Program-made: the position numbers and the translations under genes
In this document: piece after piece, positions 54,004 through 63,784 of the stretch
Position numbering within the stretch: the stretch's first letter is position 1
Layout: each line of letters opens with the position of its first letter
Notes under the pieces: generated by a model
The model's input: only the letters and a program-made list of their open reading frames with translations
Databases searched by the model: none
What the model was told of the DNA's origin: nothing
From: Rugamonas apoptosis
GTDB lineage: Bacteria; Pseudomonadota; Gammaproteobacteria; Burkholderiales; Burkholderiaceae_D
DNA: 64,000 nucleotides
Reading direction: 5' to 3'
Assembly (NCBI RefSeq): GCF_014042355.1
Contig: NZ_JACEZU010000011.1
Span: forward strand, 174,722-238,721

Positions 54004-54051
54004 GCTGTTACTCCTTAAGGGTTCGATGGTGAAGTCTGGAAAAATCAGGAT

Positions 54052-54082
54052 AAAAAAAAACCGCCATCGCTGGCGGTTTTTT
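54052..54082 (-). terminator. Attenuator terminator upstream of aroG
   Basis: On the minus strand AAAAAACCGCCA-gcga-TGGCGGTTTTTTTTT is a strong intrinsic terminator between the leader ORF and aroG (48 bases before the aroG start). Its 5' arm ACCGCC can instead pair with GGCGGT at 54138-54133, inside the last codons of the leader ORF. Confidence 0.85.
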
Positions 54083-54125
54083 AGGATTCTGCTGGGTTAC
54101 GTTTTGCTGCTACGTGTACCGGCCG

Positions 54126-54194
54126 CTACTCCACCGCCTTGGGGCTGGAATTGCTAAAGTAAAAATAGCCGGTAAAGAAAACAATCGAGCGCAT
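54126..54194 (-). CDS. aroG leader peptide (Phe/Tyr-rich)
   Basis: A 22-codon ORF with ATG at 54194 and TAG at 54128-54126. Codons 6-13 read FFTGYFYF, that is six aromatic residues in eight. The ORF starts about 20 bases after the predicted transcription start and ends about 44 bases before the attenuator hairpin. The last codons (Lys-Ala-Val) contain GGCGGT, complementary to the terminator 5' arm. A ribosome stalled at the Phe/Tyr codons would leave this free to form an antiterminator; a ribosome reaching the stop would cover it. The ribosome binding site is weak (CGGA). Confidence 0.75.
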   Translation of the reverse strand: MRSIVFFTGYFYFSNSSPKAVE

Positions 54195-54220
54195 AAACGA
54201 AATCCGTGGTGTTTGAACGA

Positions 54221-54249
54221 CTATAACAACAATAGACTGAAATTGGCAA
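54221..54249 (-). promoter_or_regulatory. Sigma70 promoter of the aroG leader
   Basis: On the minus strand TTGCCA (54249-54244), a 17-base spacer and TTATAG (54226-54221). The predicted start is near 54214, about 210 bases before aroG. Confidence 0.65.
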
Positions 54250-54314
54250 GGCTTTCGTTGGAATAAGCTTATATGCCGGCCAGCTTGTTGTTCTTCCCTT
54301 GATCCGGCGCCCCC

Positions 54315-55775
54315 TTACGCCGTCCCGCCCACAGTCACACCGTCCAGGCGTAACGTCGGCTGGCCCACGCCCACCGGCACGCTCTGGCCTTCCTTGCCGC
54401 ACACGCCCACGCCCGGATCGAGGCGCATGTCGTTGCCGATCATGGACACGCGGTTAAGCACGTCCGGACCGTTGCCGATCAGCGTGGCGCCCTTGACCGG
54501 ATACGTGATCTTGCCATCCTCGATCATATAAGCCTCGCTGGCCGAGAACACGAACTTGCCGTTGGTGATGTCGACCTGGCCGCCGCCGAAATTGACGGCG
54601 TACAAACCGTTCTTGACGGACGCCAGGATTTCGCCCGGATCCTTGTCGCCACCCAGCATATAGGTGTTGGTCATGCGCGGCATGGGCAGGTGGGCGAACG
54701 ATTCGCGCCGCGCGTTGCCGGTCACGGGCATCTTCATCAGGCGCGCGTTCATGGTGTCCTGGATGTAGCCTTTCAGGATGCCATCCTCGATCAGGGTGGT
54801 GCACTGGGTTGGGTTGCCCTCGTCGTCCATGTTGAGCGAACCGCGGCGGTCGGCCAGGGTGCCGTCGTCCACCACCGTCACGCCCCTGGCCGCCACCCGC
54901 TCGCCGATGCGGCCGGAGAAGGTGGACGAACCCTTGCGGTTGAAATCGCCTTCCAGGCCGTGGCCGATGGCTTCATGCAACAGGATGCCGGGCCAGCCCG
55001 GTCCCAGCACCACGGTCATGGGGCCGGCCGGCGCCGGCCGCGCATCCAGGTTGACGATGGCCGAGTTGACGGCGTCGGCCGCGTACTGGTCCAGCAATTC
55101 GTCGCTGAAGTAGCCGTAGTCGTAGCGGCCACCGCCGCCGGACGAACCGACTTCGCGGCGGCCATTCTGCTCCACGATCACCGTCAGCGAGACCCGCACC
55201 AGCGGCCGGATATCGGCCGCCAGCACGCCGTCGCTGCGCACCACCAGCACCACGTCGTATTCGCCGGCCAGGCCCGCCATCACCTGCACCACGCGCGGGT
55301 CCTTGGCACGGGCCATTTTTTCGATCCGTTCCAGCAGCTTGACCTTGGCCGTCGCGTCGAGCGACACCAGCGGATCATGGGGCAGGTACAGCGAGCGGCC
55401 ACCCTGCTGCGTCATCTGGCCAGCCACCTTGACCTTGCCGGCGCCGGCGCGGGCGATGGTGCGGGTGGCGGCGGCCGCTTCCAGCAGCGCGCTTTCGGAG
55501 ATATCGTCCGAGTAGGCGAACGCCGTCTTGTCGCCGGACACGGCGCGCACGCCCACGCCCTGGTCGATCGAGAAGCTGCCCGTCTTGACGATGCCCTCTT
55601 CCAGGCTCCAGCCCTCGTTCTTGGTGAACTGGAAGTACAGGTCGGCGTAATCGACCTTGTGGGTAAACATGGAGCCGAGCGCCTTGAGCAGCTTGGCTTC
55701 GTCCAGCCCGAACGGCGTCAGCAGGATGTCGCGCGCCACGGCCAGGGTGGAAAGATTCGGTTCAAATGGGGTCAT
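54315..55775 (-). CDS. tldD: Metalloprotease TldD
   Basis: A 486-residue TldD, which with TldE forms a periplasm-excluded peptide-degrading zinc protease (microcin B17 maturation, CcdA turnover in enterobacteria). The zinc motif is HEAIGH (His267, Glu268, His272), with the later Cys in GVGVCGKEGQ as the third ligand. SSGGGGRYDYGYFSD is the usual glycine-rich stretch. No tldE/pmbA partner is in the window. It is the last gene of a yhdP-nitrilase-tldD run; yhdP and tldD are neighbours in many proteobacteria. Confidence 0.96.
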   Translation of the reverse strand: MTPFEPNLSTLAVARDILLTPFGLDEAKLLKALGSMFTHKVDYADLYFQFTKNEGWSLEEGIVKTGSFSIDQGVGVRAVSGDKTAFAYSDDISESALLEAAAATRTIARAGAGKVKVAGQMTQQGGRSLYLPHDPLVSLDATAKVKLLERIEKMARAKDPRVVQVMAGLAGEYDVVLVVRSDGVLAADIRPLVRVSLTVIVEQNGRREVGSSGGGGRYDYGYFSDELLDQYAADAVNSAIVNLDARPAPAGPMTVVLGPGWPGILLHEAIGHGLEGDFNRKGSSTFSGRIGERVAARGVTVVDDGTLADRRGSLNMDDEGNPTQCTTLIEDGILKGYIQDTMNARLMKMPVTGNARRESFAHLPMPRMTNTYMLGGDKDPGEILASVKNGLYAVNFGGGQVDITNGKFVFSASEAYMIEDGKITYPVKGATLIGNGPDVLNRVSMIGNDMRLDPGVGVCGKEGQSVPVGVGQPTLRLDGVTVGGTA

Positions 55776-55819
55776 GATGTTGCCTCTGATTAGTTGCTGC
55801 CATTGTATCGGAAGGCGGC

Positions 55820-56617
55820 CTACATGGTGCGGTGTTTCAACGCCGGCAAGCTCTCGCGCACGCCGTCCATGAAACCGGGATCGACTTCACCGTGAATCAC
55901 GCCCTCGCCTTCGGGCAGCACGGCCTTGATCTCGCCCCACGGGTCGATCAGCATGCTGTGGCCCCAGGTGCGGCGGCCATTCACGTGCAAGCCGCCTTGC
56001 GCCGCCGCCAGTACATAGCACTGGTTTTCGATGGCACGCGCGCGCAGCAGCACTTCCCAGTGGGCGCGGCCGGTGGTGTAGGTGAACGCGGCCGGCACCA
56101 CGATCATGGCCACCGGGCCCATGGCACGGTACAGCTCGGGGAAGCGCAGGTCGTAGCACACGGACAAGCCGACCTTGCCGAACGGCACATCGACCGTGCC
56201 CACGGTGCGGCCCGGCACGATGGTGCGCGCCTCGTCATACGATTCCGTGCCCTTGCTGAAGCCGAACAGGTGGATCTTGTCGTAGCGGCCCACGTGCTCA
56301 CCCTGGGGGTTGTAGATCAGCGTGGTGTTGATCACCTTGCCGGCCTGGTCCGACACCAGCGGCAAGGTACCGCCAATCAGCCACACGCCGTACTGGCGCG
56401 CCGTGGTGGCCATGAAGTCCTGGATCGGGCCGCTGCCGGGCCGCTCCGCGTGGTCCACCTTGTCGCTGTCGCTGTGGCCCATGATGGCCCAGTATTCGGG
56501 CAACAGCACCAGTTCGGCGCCCGTATCGGCGGCCTGGGCGATCAGGCGGCGCGCGGTGGCGATGTTGTGCGCCACATCGGGCGAGGAGATCATCTGGACG
56601 GCGGCGACGGTATGCAT
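55820..56617 (-). CDS. Carbon-nitrogen hydrolase (nitrilase superfamily, Nit2/omega-amidase-like)
   Basis: A 265-residue amidase. The catalytic triad is visible: Glu41 (LLPEYW), Lys114 (YDKIHLF) and Cys154 (LSVCYDLRFPELYR). That last block is close to the Nit1/Nit2 group, which repairs deaminated glutathione or hydrolyses omega-amides. The start ATG at 56617 has AAGGTG 5 bases upstream and gives MHTVAAVQM; a TTG 30 bases upstream is not needed. It sits between yhdP and tldD on the same strand. Confidence 0.93.
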   Translation of the reverse strand: MHTVAAVQMISSPDVAHNIATARRLIAQAADTGAELVLLPEYWAIMGHSDSDKVDHAERPGSGPIQDFMATTARQYGVWLIGGTLPLVSDQAGKVINTTLIYNPQGEHVGRYDKIHLFGFSKGTESYDEARTIVPGRTVGTVDVPFGKVGLSVCYDLRFPELYRAMGPVAMIVVPAAFTYTTGRAHWEVLLRARAIENQCYVLAAAQGGLHVNGRRTWGHSMLIDPWGEIKAVLPEGEGVIHGEVDPGFMDGVRESLPALKHRTM

Positions 56618-56685
56618 GGGGACACCTTGCGTTAGCGGGTTAATCAACGATGGTACTGGGCGGCTGTCGGGCCGTTATCAGTCCG

Positions 56686-59600
56686 TTATTGGGCGGGCGC
56701 GGCCGCGGCGGCCGGTTCCGGTTGCGCGCTGGCCAGCTTGGTCACGACGGGCGCCTTCCACGGCCCCGTCACCTGCATCTGGTAAGTGAGCGCCTTCATC
56801 ACGGGCGCGCTCAGGAACAGCTGGGCCAGGAAACTGCCCAGCCCGATCACGGGATTGACGGCCAGCGCGTACACCAGCGGCGCCGTGCCCAGGTTCACTT
56901 GCGGAATCACCACCACATGCAGGTTGGTCGATTCGTTGGCGATGTCGGCCGTGCCATCCATCAGTACAGTAGCGGCCACACCGTGCATTTTCAAGTTCTC
57001 CGTCTTGACGATGCCGTGGTCGATGGCGGCGCTGGCCGTGATGCCGTCGAACGCCAGCCCTTCCGAGAACACGTCATGGAAATCGAGCTTGAGCAAACGC
57101 GGCAAGGCTTGCAGGCTCAGCACGCCCAGCAGCTTGGCCGCACCCGGGTCCTGCTTGAGGAACTGGCCTTTTTCCACATTCATCGTGAACTGGCCCGACA
57201 GGCTGGGTATGTCGAACGCATACGGCAAGCCTTTCCAGGCGATATCGCCGGCCAGCGTGCCCTTGCCGCCGCGCAGCGTGCCGGCGAAACCGAAGCGGTC
57301 CAGCAGCTTGCCCGCATCCATCAATTCCAGGCCGAAATTCAAGTTGGTGCTCTGCACGCCATCCTTGCTGGTCCAGCGCCCCGTGCCTTTCAATTCGCCA
57401 TCGGGATTGGCCAGCGACAGCTTGCTCACGCGCCATTCGCGCGCCGCGCTCAGCATGACATTATTGGCCTGCAGTTCCAGCCGCCCCAGCGGCTTGTTGA
57501 ACAGTTCGAAGCGCTCGGCCACGATGTCGAGCGCGGGGATGGTGGCCGCGCTATTCTTGCCTTCGAGCAGATCGCGCACGTCACCGGCGGCCGACTCGGG
57601 AATGATCAAGGTCGACAGCCGCGCCGTCACCTTGCCCAGGCCGCCCGGCGCCTCGGCCCACGTCAGGTAACCGTTGGCCTGGCTGGAATCGATATTGGCC
57701 TGCCACGCATTCTTCTGGTGGGACAAGCCCAGCAGCACGTTCTCCAGCTTGCGGTCGCCCACCAGCAACTCGCCGGCCCGCACCACGATGGCGTCCGGCT
57801 GGACGAACTGGGCTAGCTCCATGCCTTCATCGTCGGCGGCCGGCCGGGCCGGCGCGGCGCCACTGGCCATGGCGCTGGCCAGGTCCAGCCACGCGTCCAC
57901 GTTCAGCGCCCGCATGTTGAGGTTGAAGGCCACGCCGCTGTCCGGCTCCGGCGCCGGCGCGTTCACGCCCACGCCGCCGCGCACCAGCCGCCACGGCCCC
58001 TTGCCCGTCTTCTGGCGCTGGTAGCGGGCCGCGATGGCGTTGCCGATGCCGATACGGATCTCGTCGCGCCACGCGCCCCCTTCCGGGTTGAGGTTGCCGC
58101 TCATCAGGAAATGCAGCGGCAACGCTTCCGGCGCGGCCTTTTTCAGCGGTGCCGGCAAGTCCAGCCCCGCCCCCACCAGGCTGGTGTCGACGGCGATCTG
58201 CAACTGGTGGTCGCGCACCGTGACCTGGCCGCCGAAACGGGTGGCACCCGAGAAATGGCTGCCCAGGCGCTGTATGGCGGGCGCCGGATAATTCCGGCGG
58301 AAACCGTCGGCCGTGACGGTGCCGGCCAGCTTGACGACGATGGCGTTGTCGCGCTGGGTGCCGCCGCCGATGGTGACGGGGCCGCCGAGGAAGGTACCAG
58401 CTAGCCCGTTCAAATTCACGCCCCGTTCGTTGAACTCGATCTTGCCCTGCGACGCCAGCACGGGCGGCAAGTCGTTGAACAACGTCACGTCATTACCCTG
58501 CAACTGCAGCACGCCCAGCACTTTCGCATCGATGATGTGATTGAGCGGCAAGTGCAGCTTGAGCGCCAGCTTGGTGTTGCCGCTGGCCTGGGTTTCGTCC
58601 GTGAAGTGGCTGATCCATTCCTGCACCGGGCTCACCGTCACGTACTTGAGGAATTCCTGCATCGGGCCGGTCGCGGTGCCGTCGATGTCGAGCATCATGT
58701 CGTGCACCGTCAGGTCGGGAATCACGGCCTTCACGTTGGACAGCGCGGCGCCGGCGGTGCGCGCCGTGTCGCCGCGAATTTCCATGCGTTGCCCCTCGAA
58801 CACAAAGCTGCCCTTGATTTTTTCCGCCTGCGGCCACAGCGGCAGCTTGCCCTCGTCGCGCAGCGTCTCGCCCGGCGTGTAGTTCAGGCGCGCATTTTCC
58901 AGCCGGCCCGCCACCTTGAACTCGCCGCGCGCGCGCTCGGCCGCCGTGTCGGTGCGGAACGGGAAGTGGGCCAGGTCGCCGCGCAGGCGCAGCGTCACAT
59001 CCTGGGCCATGCCATCCTCCAGCGCGCCCGTCAGCCAGGCCCGCAAGTCGTGCGGGGTCTGCAGCGGCAGATAGCGGTCTATCGTATGCAGCGCGAAGCC
59101 GTTCAGCTTGCCCGTGAAGTCCACCTGGCCCAGGCCCTTGCCGGCCAGCGGCAGCACATGGCTGCCCGCCAGCGATGCTGTCAGTCCCTGCTGGGCGAAG
59201 TCCAGGCTGTCCACCTGCACCCGCAACTGGTCGTCCTTTTCGAACGACCAGCGCGCCTGCATGGCGAGCCGCTCGAACGGCATCGACGGTTCCGTGAAAT
59301 AGGCGGGCATTTGCAGCACCAGTTGCTGGGTATCCAGGCGCAGGCTGCCGCCGCGCTCGGTGGCGTCGATGCTGCCGCTCAGGTTGTCGAAGCCGGGTAT
59401 GGCGGGCATGCCGGCGATGGCGGGGCTGTGGGCCGTCTTGGGCTGGGGCGGCTGGGCCGGCAGCGGGTTCAGGCCCAGCCCGGCCATGCGGCCCCGCACG
59501 CGGTAGGTTTGCAGGGCCGGGTACGCGCCCTGCCATTCGGCCGTCACGTCCAGCAAGCTGCCACGGGGCGCAAAGTCGGCCAGCATCTTGCGCTGGCGCG

Positions 59601-60819
59601 GCGTGAGCGGCAAGCGTCCGGCCAGGCTGGCCAGGGTCTGCAAGTCCAGCAGTGACGCGCGCAGTTCCGTCTTTTCCGGTTGCTTGCCGCTGGCGGCCAG
59701 GTGGTGTTCGAACAGCGAGGTGGGCGCCAGCGCCAGCCCGTCGCGCGTGGTCAGCGAAAAGTTGCTCAGCTCGACCGTGTGGCCCCGGGCCCCGAAAGTG
59801 GGCTTGCCTTCCTTGTCGCCGGCCGGATATTCCTCGCGCGCGGCCAGCCGGCCCTGCACTTGCAGCAAGTCCAGTGCCGGCACATCCTTGCCCAGCACGG
59901 CGGCCACGTTGGCCAGCCGCACATCGGCCATGAAGCCGGCCAGCTTGGCGTGATCGAGGTCGACCCAGGCCCGCAGCGAACCCTGGCCCGTTTCTACCTT
60001 GAACGGATAAGTGAGATAGGTGTTCCAGGCGGCCAGGTCGGCATCGCGCAGTTGCGCATACAACTGGCCGGTCCACAGGGCCACGTTCGACACGCGCGGC
60101 GCGAAGGCGGGATGGGTGAAGTCGGCCCGCACGTCCAGCGGCGCGCTGAGCGCGGCCGGCGGCGTCGCCTTCAGGCCGAACTGGTGGCGCCGCCACTGGT
60201 TGCGCAGCGCCAGCGTCAACTGCTCCAGCGCCAGCGGCGGCGCGGCCCGCAACTGGTCGGTCCACACGATGCGCCCTTCGCGCACCACGATCTCGCGCTG
60301 GCTCAGCAGCCAGTCGGCCGCCTTGCCGTCGCCGCTCTGGTTCAGGTTGATGCGCACCCCGGCCACCACCAGCGTACCGTCGGGCAGGCGCCGCACGTCC
60401 AGGTCGGGCCGGATCAGTTCCAGCGATTCGAACCGCACGTCGGCCGTCAGCACGCTCCACCACGACAGCGTGGCCGACACGCTGGGCAAGGCCAGCACTT
60501 GCCGGCCCTGGCCGTCGCGCAGCACCACGTCGCCCAGGAACAGGTTCGGATGCAGGCCATGCCACGAGGCGTACAGGCGGGCGATGGTGACGCGATTGCC
60601 CACGGCGCGGCTGGCCAGCCGTTCGATGTCGGGCTTGTAGTGGTCGATATTGGGCAGGATGGCGTAGCGCAGGACGAGGAACAGCACGCCGAACACGAAG
60701 TACAGCAAGGCCACCGACTTGATGGCGAAGCCGAGCACATGGTGGCTGGCCAGGTTGCAGACCCGATAGACGGCACGCAGCCGCTGCCAGCGCACGGCCA
60801 AGGGCACGTTGCCTGTCAC
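56686..60819 (-). CDS. yhdP: YhdP-family AsmA-like protein (lipid transport)
   Basis: A 1377-residue inner-membrane-anchored protein. One TM helix (about 35-56, KSVALLYFVFGVLFLVLRYAIL) is followed by a very long periplasmic beta-rich region typical of YhdP and other AsmA/VPS13-like bridge proteins, which move phospholipid toward the outer membrane. The C-terminal AsmA-like block has PYAFDIPSLSGQFTM and VIPQVNLGTAPLVYALAVNPVIGLG. Slightly longer than the Escherichia coli protein (about 1266). Start is GTG with GAGGAG just upstream. It heads the yhdP-nitrilase-tldD run. Confidence 0.93.
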   Translation of the reverse strand: MTGNVPLAVRWQRLRAVYRVCNLASHHVLGFAIKSVALLYFVFGVLFLVLRYAILPNIDHYKPDIERLASRAVGNRVTIARLYASWHGLHPNLFLGDVVLRDGQGRQVLALPSVSATLSWWSVLTADVRFESLELIRPDLDVRRLPDGTLVVAGVRINLNQSGDGKAADWLLSQREIVVREGRIVWTDQLRAAPPLALEQLTLALRNQWRRHQFGLKATPPAALSAPLDVRADFTHPAFAPRVSNVALWTGQLYAQLRDADLAAWNTYLTYPFKVETGQGSLRAWVDLDHAKLAGFMADVRLANVAAVLGKDVPALDLLQVQGRLAAREEYPAGDKEGKPTFGARGHTVELSNFSLTTRDGLALAPTSLFEHHLAASGKQPEKTELRASLLDLQTLASLAGRLPLTPRQRKMLADFAPRGSLLDVTAEWQGAYPALQTYRVRGRMAGLGLNPLPAQPPQPKTAHSPAIAGMPAIPGFDNLSGSIDATERGGSLRLDTQQLVLQMPAYFTEPSMPFERLAMQARWSFEKDDQLRVQVDSLDFAQQGLTASLAGSHVLPLAGKGLGQVDFTGKLNGFALHTIDRYLPLQTPHDLRAWLTGALEDGMAQDVTLRLRGDLAHFPFRTDTAAERARGEFKVAGRLENARLNYTPGETLRDEGKLPLWPQAEKIKGSFVFEGQRMEIRGDTARTAGAALSNVKAVIPDLTVHDMMLDIDGTATGPMQEFLKYVTVSPVQEWISHFTDETQASGNTKLALKLHLPLNHIIDAKVLGVLQLQGNDVTLFNDLPPVLASQGKIEFNERGVNLNGLAGTFLGGPVTIGGGTQRDNAIVVKLAGTVTADGFRRNYPAPAIQRLGSHFSGATRFGGQVTVRDHQLQIAVDTSLVGAGLDLPAPLKKAAPEALPLHFLMSGNLNPEGGAWRDEIRIGIGNAIAARYQRQKTGKGPWRLVRGGVGVNAPAPEPDSGVAFNLNMRALNVDAWLDLASAMASGAAPARPAADDEGMELAQFVQPDAIVVRAGELLVGDRKLENVLLGLSHQKNAWQANIDSSQANGYLTWAEAPGGLGKVTARLSTLIIPESAAGDVRDLLEGKNSAATIPALDIVAERFELFNKPLGRLELQANNVMLSAAREWRVSKLSLANPDGELKGTGRWTSKDGVQSTNLNFGLELMDAGKLLDRFGFAGTLRGGKGTLAGDIAWKGLPYAFDIPSLSGQFTMNVEKGQFLKQDPGAAKLLGVLSLQALPRLLKLDFHDVFSEGLAFDGITASAAIDHGIVKTENLKMHGVAATVLMDGTADIANESTNLHVVVIPQVNLGTAPLVYALAVNPVIGLGSFLAQLFLSAPVMKALTYQMQVTGPWKAPVVTKLASAQPEPAAAAAPAQ

Positions 60820-61024
60820 GGTCTCCTCTGCTGTTTTTTTGTCGAGTAAGCTAATAAATCAGGCCCGGCGTAAAATACATCGCTACAATCGTCCAGCGCA
60901 CTTGGGTCCGGGCGCGGTACGCCGGCCAAGCCATTTCGCCTGCGCAGCAATTTTACCGCAACCGCCGAATCGACCTCGCCCCGCTTACATCCGGTTACCG
61001 CCGCCACGCCAGACAACTTCGTTT
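60820..61024. other. Divergent yhdP/glnE intergenic region
   Basis: About 205 bases carry the promoters of both genes. I see no clear regulatory dyad. The upstream extension of the glnE frame through here lacks a good start. Confidence 0.4.
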
Positions 61025-63784
61025 ATGAGCCCAACTTCCCTCACGTCCGCATCCCGCTTCTACCAACGCTGGCTGGCCGCCAGCCCCGAACGCCAGACCC
61101 AGGTCGATGAACTGGCGCAATTATCGCTCGCCCGGCTCGATTTTGCTGAATATTTAACAAAAGATCCTCTCCCCGGCCTGCCGCTGGCGCGCGCCATGCG
61201 CCGCCTGCGCAACCTGCTGGTGTGCGGCCTGATCCGGCGCGACCTGGACGGCGCGGCCGACTTGCATGAGGTGGTGACCACCATGACCCGCTTCGCCGAC
61301 TTCGCGATCCAGTCCCACCTGGCCGAACTGGACAGCGAAATGCGGGCCGCGCACGGCGTGCCCACCGGCCACGACAGCGGCGAAGTCCAGCAGATGATGG
61401 TGCTGGCCATGGGCAAGCAGGGCGGCGGCGAACTGAACGTGTCGTCCGACATCGACCTGATCTTCGTCTACCCCGAGGATGGCGATACCGTGGCCAGCGA
61501 GCCGGGCCAGCGCAGCCTGTCCAACCACGAATACTTCATCCGCCTGGGCAAGAAGCTGATCGCCGCCCTGTCCGAGATCACCGAGGATGGCTATACCTTC
61601 CGGGTCGACATGGCGCTGCGCCCGAACGGCGCCTCCGGGCCGCTGGCGGCCAGCCTGGGCATGGTGGAGCAATACCTGATCGTGCAGGGCCGCGAGTGGG
61701 AACGCTACGCCTGGGTCAAAGCGCGCGCCGTCAGCGGCCGCGCCGAAGATATCGCGGCGCTGGACGCCATCGTGCGGCCATTCTGCTTCCGCCGTTACCT
61801 GGACTTCGGCGTGATCGAAGCGATCCGCACCATGCACGCCCAGATCCGCGCCGAGGTCAACCGCCAGGAACGGCTGCACCCGGACCGCAGCAATAATGTC
61901 AAGCTGGGCCGTGGCGGGATCCGCGAAATCGAATTCCTGGCCCAGGTGTTCCAGCTGATCCGGGGCGGACGCGACGCCGCCCTGCGCGACCGCTCCACCC
62001 GCGCCACGCTGCGCACGGTGGCCGAGAAAGGCTTGCTCACCCCCGCCATCGTGGACGAACTGCTGGCCAGCTACACCTTCCTGCGCAACCTGGAACACCG
62101 GCTGCAATACCTGGACGACGCCCAGACCCATACCCTGCCCGCCAACGAGGCCGACCGGCTGGTGGTGGCGCGCATGATGGGCCTGCCCGACACGGCCACC
62201 CTGCTGGCCCGGCTCGATGAATGCCGCGCCTTCGTGGCCGCCCAGTTCGACGCCATGTTCGCCGACAAGTCGGCCGGCGCCGAGGCCGACATCGATCCCC
62301 AGTCCAGCAACGAATGCGCGGACCCGGACAACCGCGAAGCGATCGAAGCGCGCTTCGCCGCGCTCGGCTTCGAGGATGCGCCCGGCGCCGCCAAGCGCCT
62401 GATCGCCACCTGGCAGGCGCCGCGGCTGCAATCGATGCCCGAAGCCAGCCGCAACCGGCTGGTGGCCCTGGTCAACACGGCCCTGCCCCTGATCGCCCGC
62501 TGCGCCGAGCAAGCGCGCGCCGGCAACCGCCACGACACGCTGGGCCGCCTGCTCGACTTCCTGGAAGCGATCGCGCGCCGCTCGGCCTATCTGTCGCTGC
62601 TGACGGAATACCCGCACACGCTGGAGCGGGTGATCCGCATGGTGCACGCCTCCGGCTGGGCCGCCACCTTCCTCAGCCAGCACCCCATCCTGCTGGACGA
62701 GCTGCTGGACGACCGCATCCGCAACGCCGTGTTCGACCCGCACGCGCTGGCGGCCGACCTGGCGCGCCAGCTGGGCGCGGCGGCCGGCGACACGGAACGC
62801 CAGATGGACATCCTGCGCGAAGTGCACCACGCCCAGCTGTTCCACCTGCTGGCCCAGGACCTGGCCGGCGACTTGACGGTGGAGAAACTGGCCGACCACC
62901 TGTCGGCGCTGGCCGACACCATCGTGGCCGCCACCGTGCAGGCCGTGTGGCAGACGGTGGCCACCCGCCACCGGGAAGTGCCGCGCTTCGCCGTGATCGC
63001 GTACGGCAAGCTGGGCGGCAAGGAACTCGGTTATGTGTCGGACCTGGACGTGATCTTCCTGTTCGACGACGACGACCAGGAAGCGCCGGCCCAGTACGCC
63101 AAGCTGGCGCAGCGTTTCATCACCTGGATGACGTCGCACACCTCGGCCGGCATCCTGTTCGACATCGACATCGCGCTGCGCCCGGACGGCGCCAGCGGCA
63201 TGCTGGTGTCGAGCGTGGCCGCGTTCGAGCGCTACCAGGCCAGCTCGGCCTGGATCTGGGAACACCAGGCGCTGACGCGGGCCCGCTATTGCTCCGGCGA
63301 CAGCGACATCGGCGCACGCTTCGAGCAGATCCGCGAGCAAGTGCTGCGCACCCGCCGGCCGCCCGGCGGCCCGCTCAAGGGCGAAGTGCTGGCCATGCGC
63401 CAGAAGATGGTGGACGCCAAGCCCAACCGCTCCGACCTGTTCGACCTGAAGCAGGATCCGGGCGGCATGATCGACATCGAATTCATCGTCCAGTTCCTGG
63501 TGTTGCAATACGCGGCCGACTATCCTGCGCTGACGGGCAACATCGGCAATATCGCCCTGCTCAAGCTGTGCGGCGACCTGGGCCTGATCGATGCCACCCT
63601 GGCCGGCCACGTGGCCGACGCCTACCGGGCGCTGCGCAAGCTGCAGCACCAGTTGCGGCTGCAGGGCCAAGACCTGGCGCGGGTGGACCCGGCCCTGGTG
63701 GCCAGCCACGCGGCCCAGGTGCGGGCCTTGTGGTCGGCGATCTTCAATGCCCACGATGAAGAAACAACAAACGTTGCAAAATAA
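61025..63784 (+). CDS. glnE: Bifunctional glutamine synthetase adenylyltransferase/deadenylase
   Basis: A 919-residue enzyme that adds and removes AMP on glutamine synthetase under PII control. Two nucleotidyltransferase domains are present. The N-terminal adenylyl-removing domain has GKQGGGELNVSSDIDLIF (from about residue 130). The C-terminal adenylyl-transfer domain has YGKLGGKELGYVSDLDVIF (from about residue 660). The first motif carries Gln where GKLGG is usual. A helical linker with the regulatory domain lies between. The ATG at 61025 gives a plausible start; the frame is open upstream. Confidence 0.96.
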   Translation: MSPTSLTSASRFYQRWLAASPERQTQVDELAQLSLARLDFAEYLTKDPLPGLPLARAMRRLRNLLVCGLIRRDLDGAADLHEVVTTMTRFADFAIQSHLAELDSEMRAAHGVPTGHDSGEVQQMMVLAMGKQGGGELNVSSDIDLIFVYPEDGDTVASEPGQRSLSNHEYFIRLGKKLIAALSEITEDGYTFRVDMALRPNGASGPLAASLGMVEQYLIVQGREWERYAWVKARAVSGRAEDIAALDAIVRPFCFRRYLDFGVIEAIRTMHAQIRAEVNRQERLHPDRSNNVKLGRGGIREIEFLAQVFQLIRGGRDAALRDRSTRATLRTVAEKGLLTPAIVDELLASYTFLRNLEHRLQYLDDAQTHTLPANEADRLVVARMMGLPDTATLLARLDECRAFVAAQFDAMFADKSAGAEADIDPQSSNECADPDNREAIEARFAALGFEDAPGAAKRLIATWQAPRLQSMPEASRNRLVALVNTALPLIARCAEQARAGNRHDTLGRLLDFLEAIARRSAYLSLLTEYPHTLERVIRMVHASGWAATFLSQHPILLDELLDDRIRNAVFDPHALAADLARQLGAAAGDTERQMDILREVHHAQLFHLLAQDLAGDLTVEKLADHLSALADTIVAATVQAVWQTVATRHREVPRFAVIAYGKLGGKELGYVSDLDVIFLFDDDDQEAPAQYAKLAQRFITWMTSHTSAGILFDIDIALRPDGASGMLVSSVAAFERYQASSAWIWEHQALTRARYCSGDSDIGARFEQIREQVLRTRRPPGGPLKGEVLAMRQKMVDAKPNRSDLFDLKQDPGGMIDIEFIVQFLVLQYAADYPALTGNIGNIALLKLCGDLGLIDATLAGHVADAYRALRKLQHQLRLQGQDLARVDPALVASHAAQVRALWSAIFNAHDEETTNVAK

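Noticed and set aside
60809..61024. N-terminal extension of GlnE
   Set aside because: It overlaps the start of divergent yhdP and has no family similarity.
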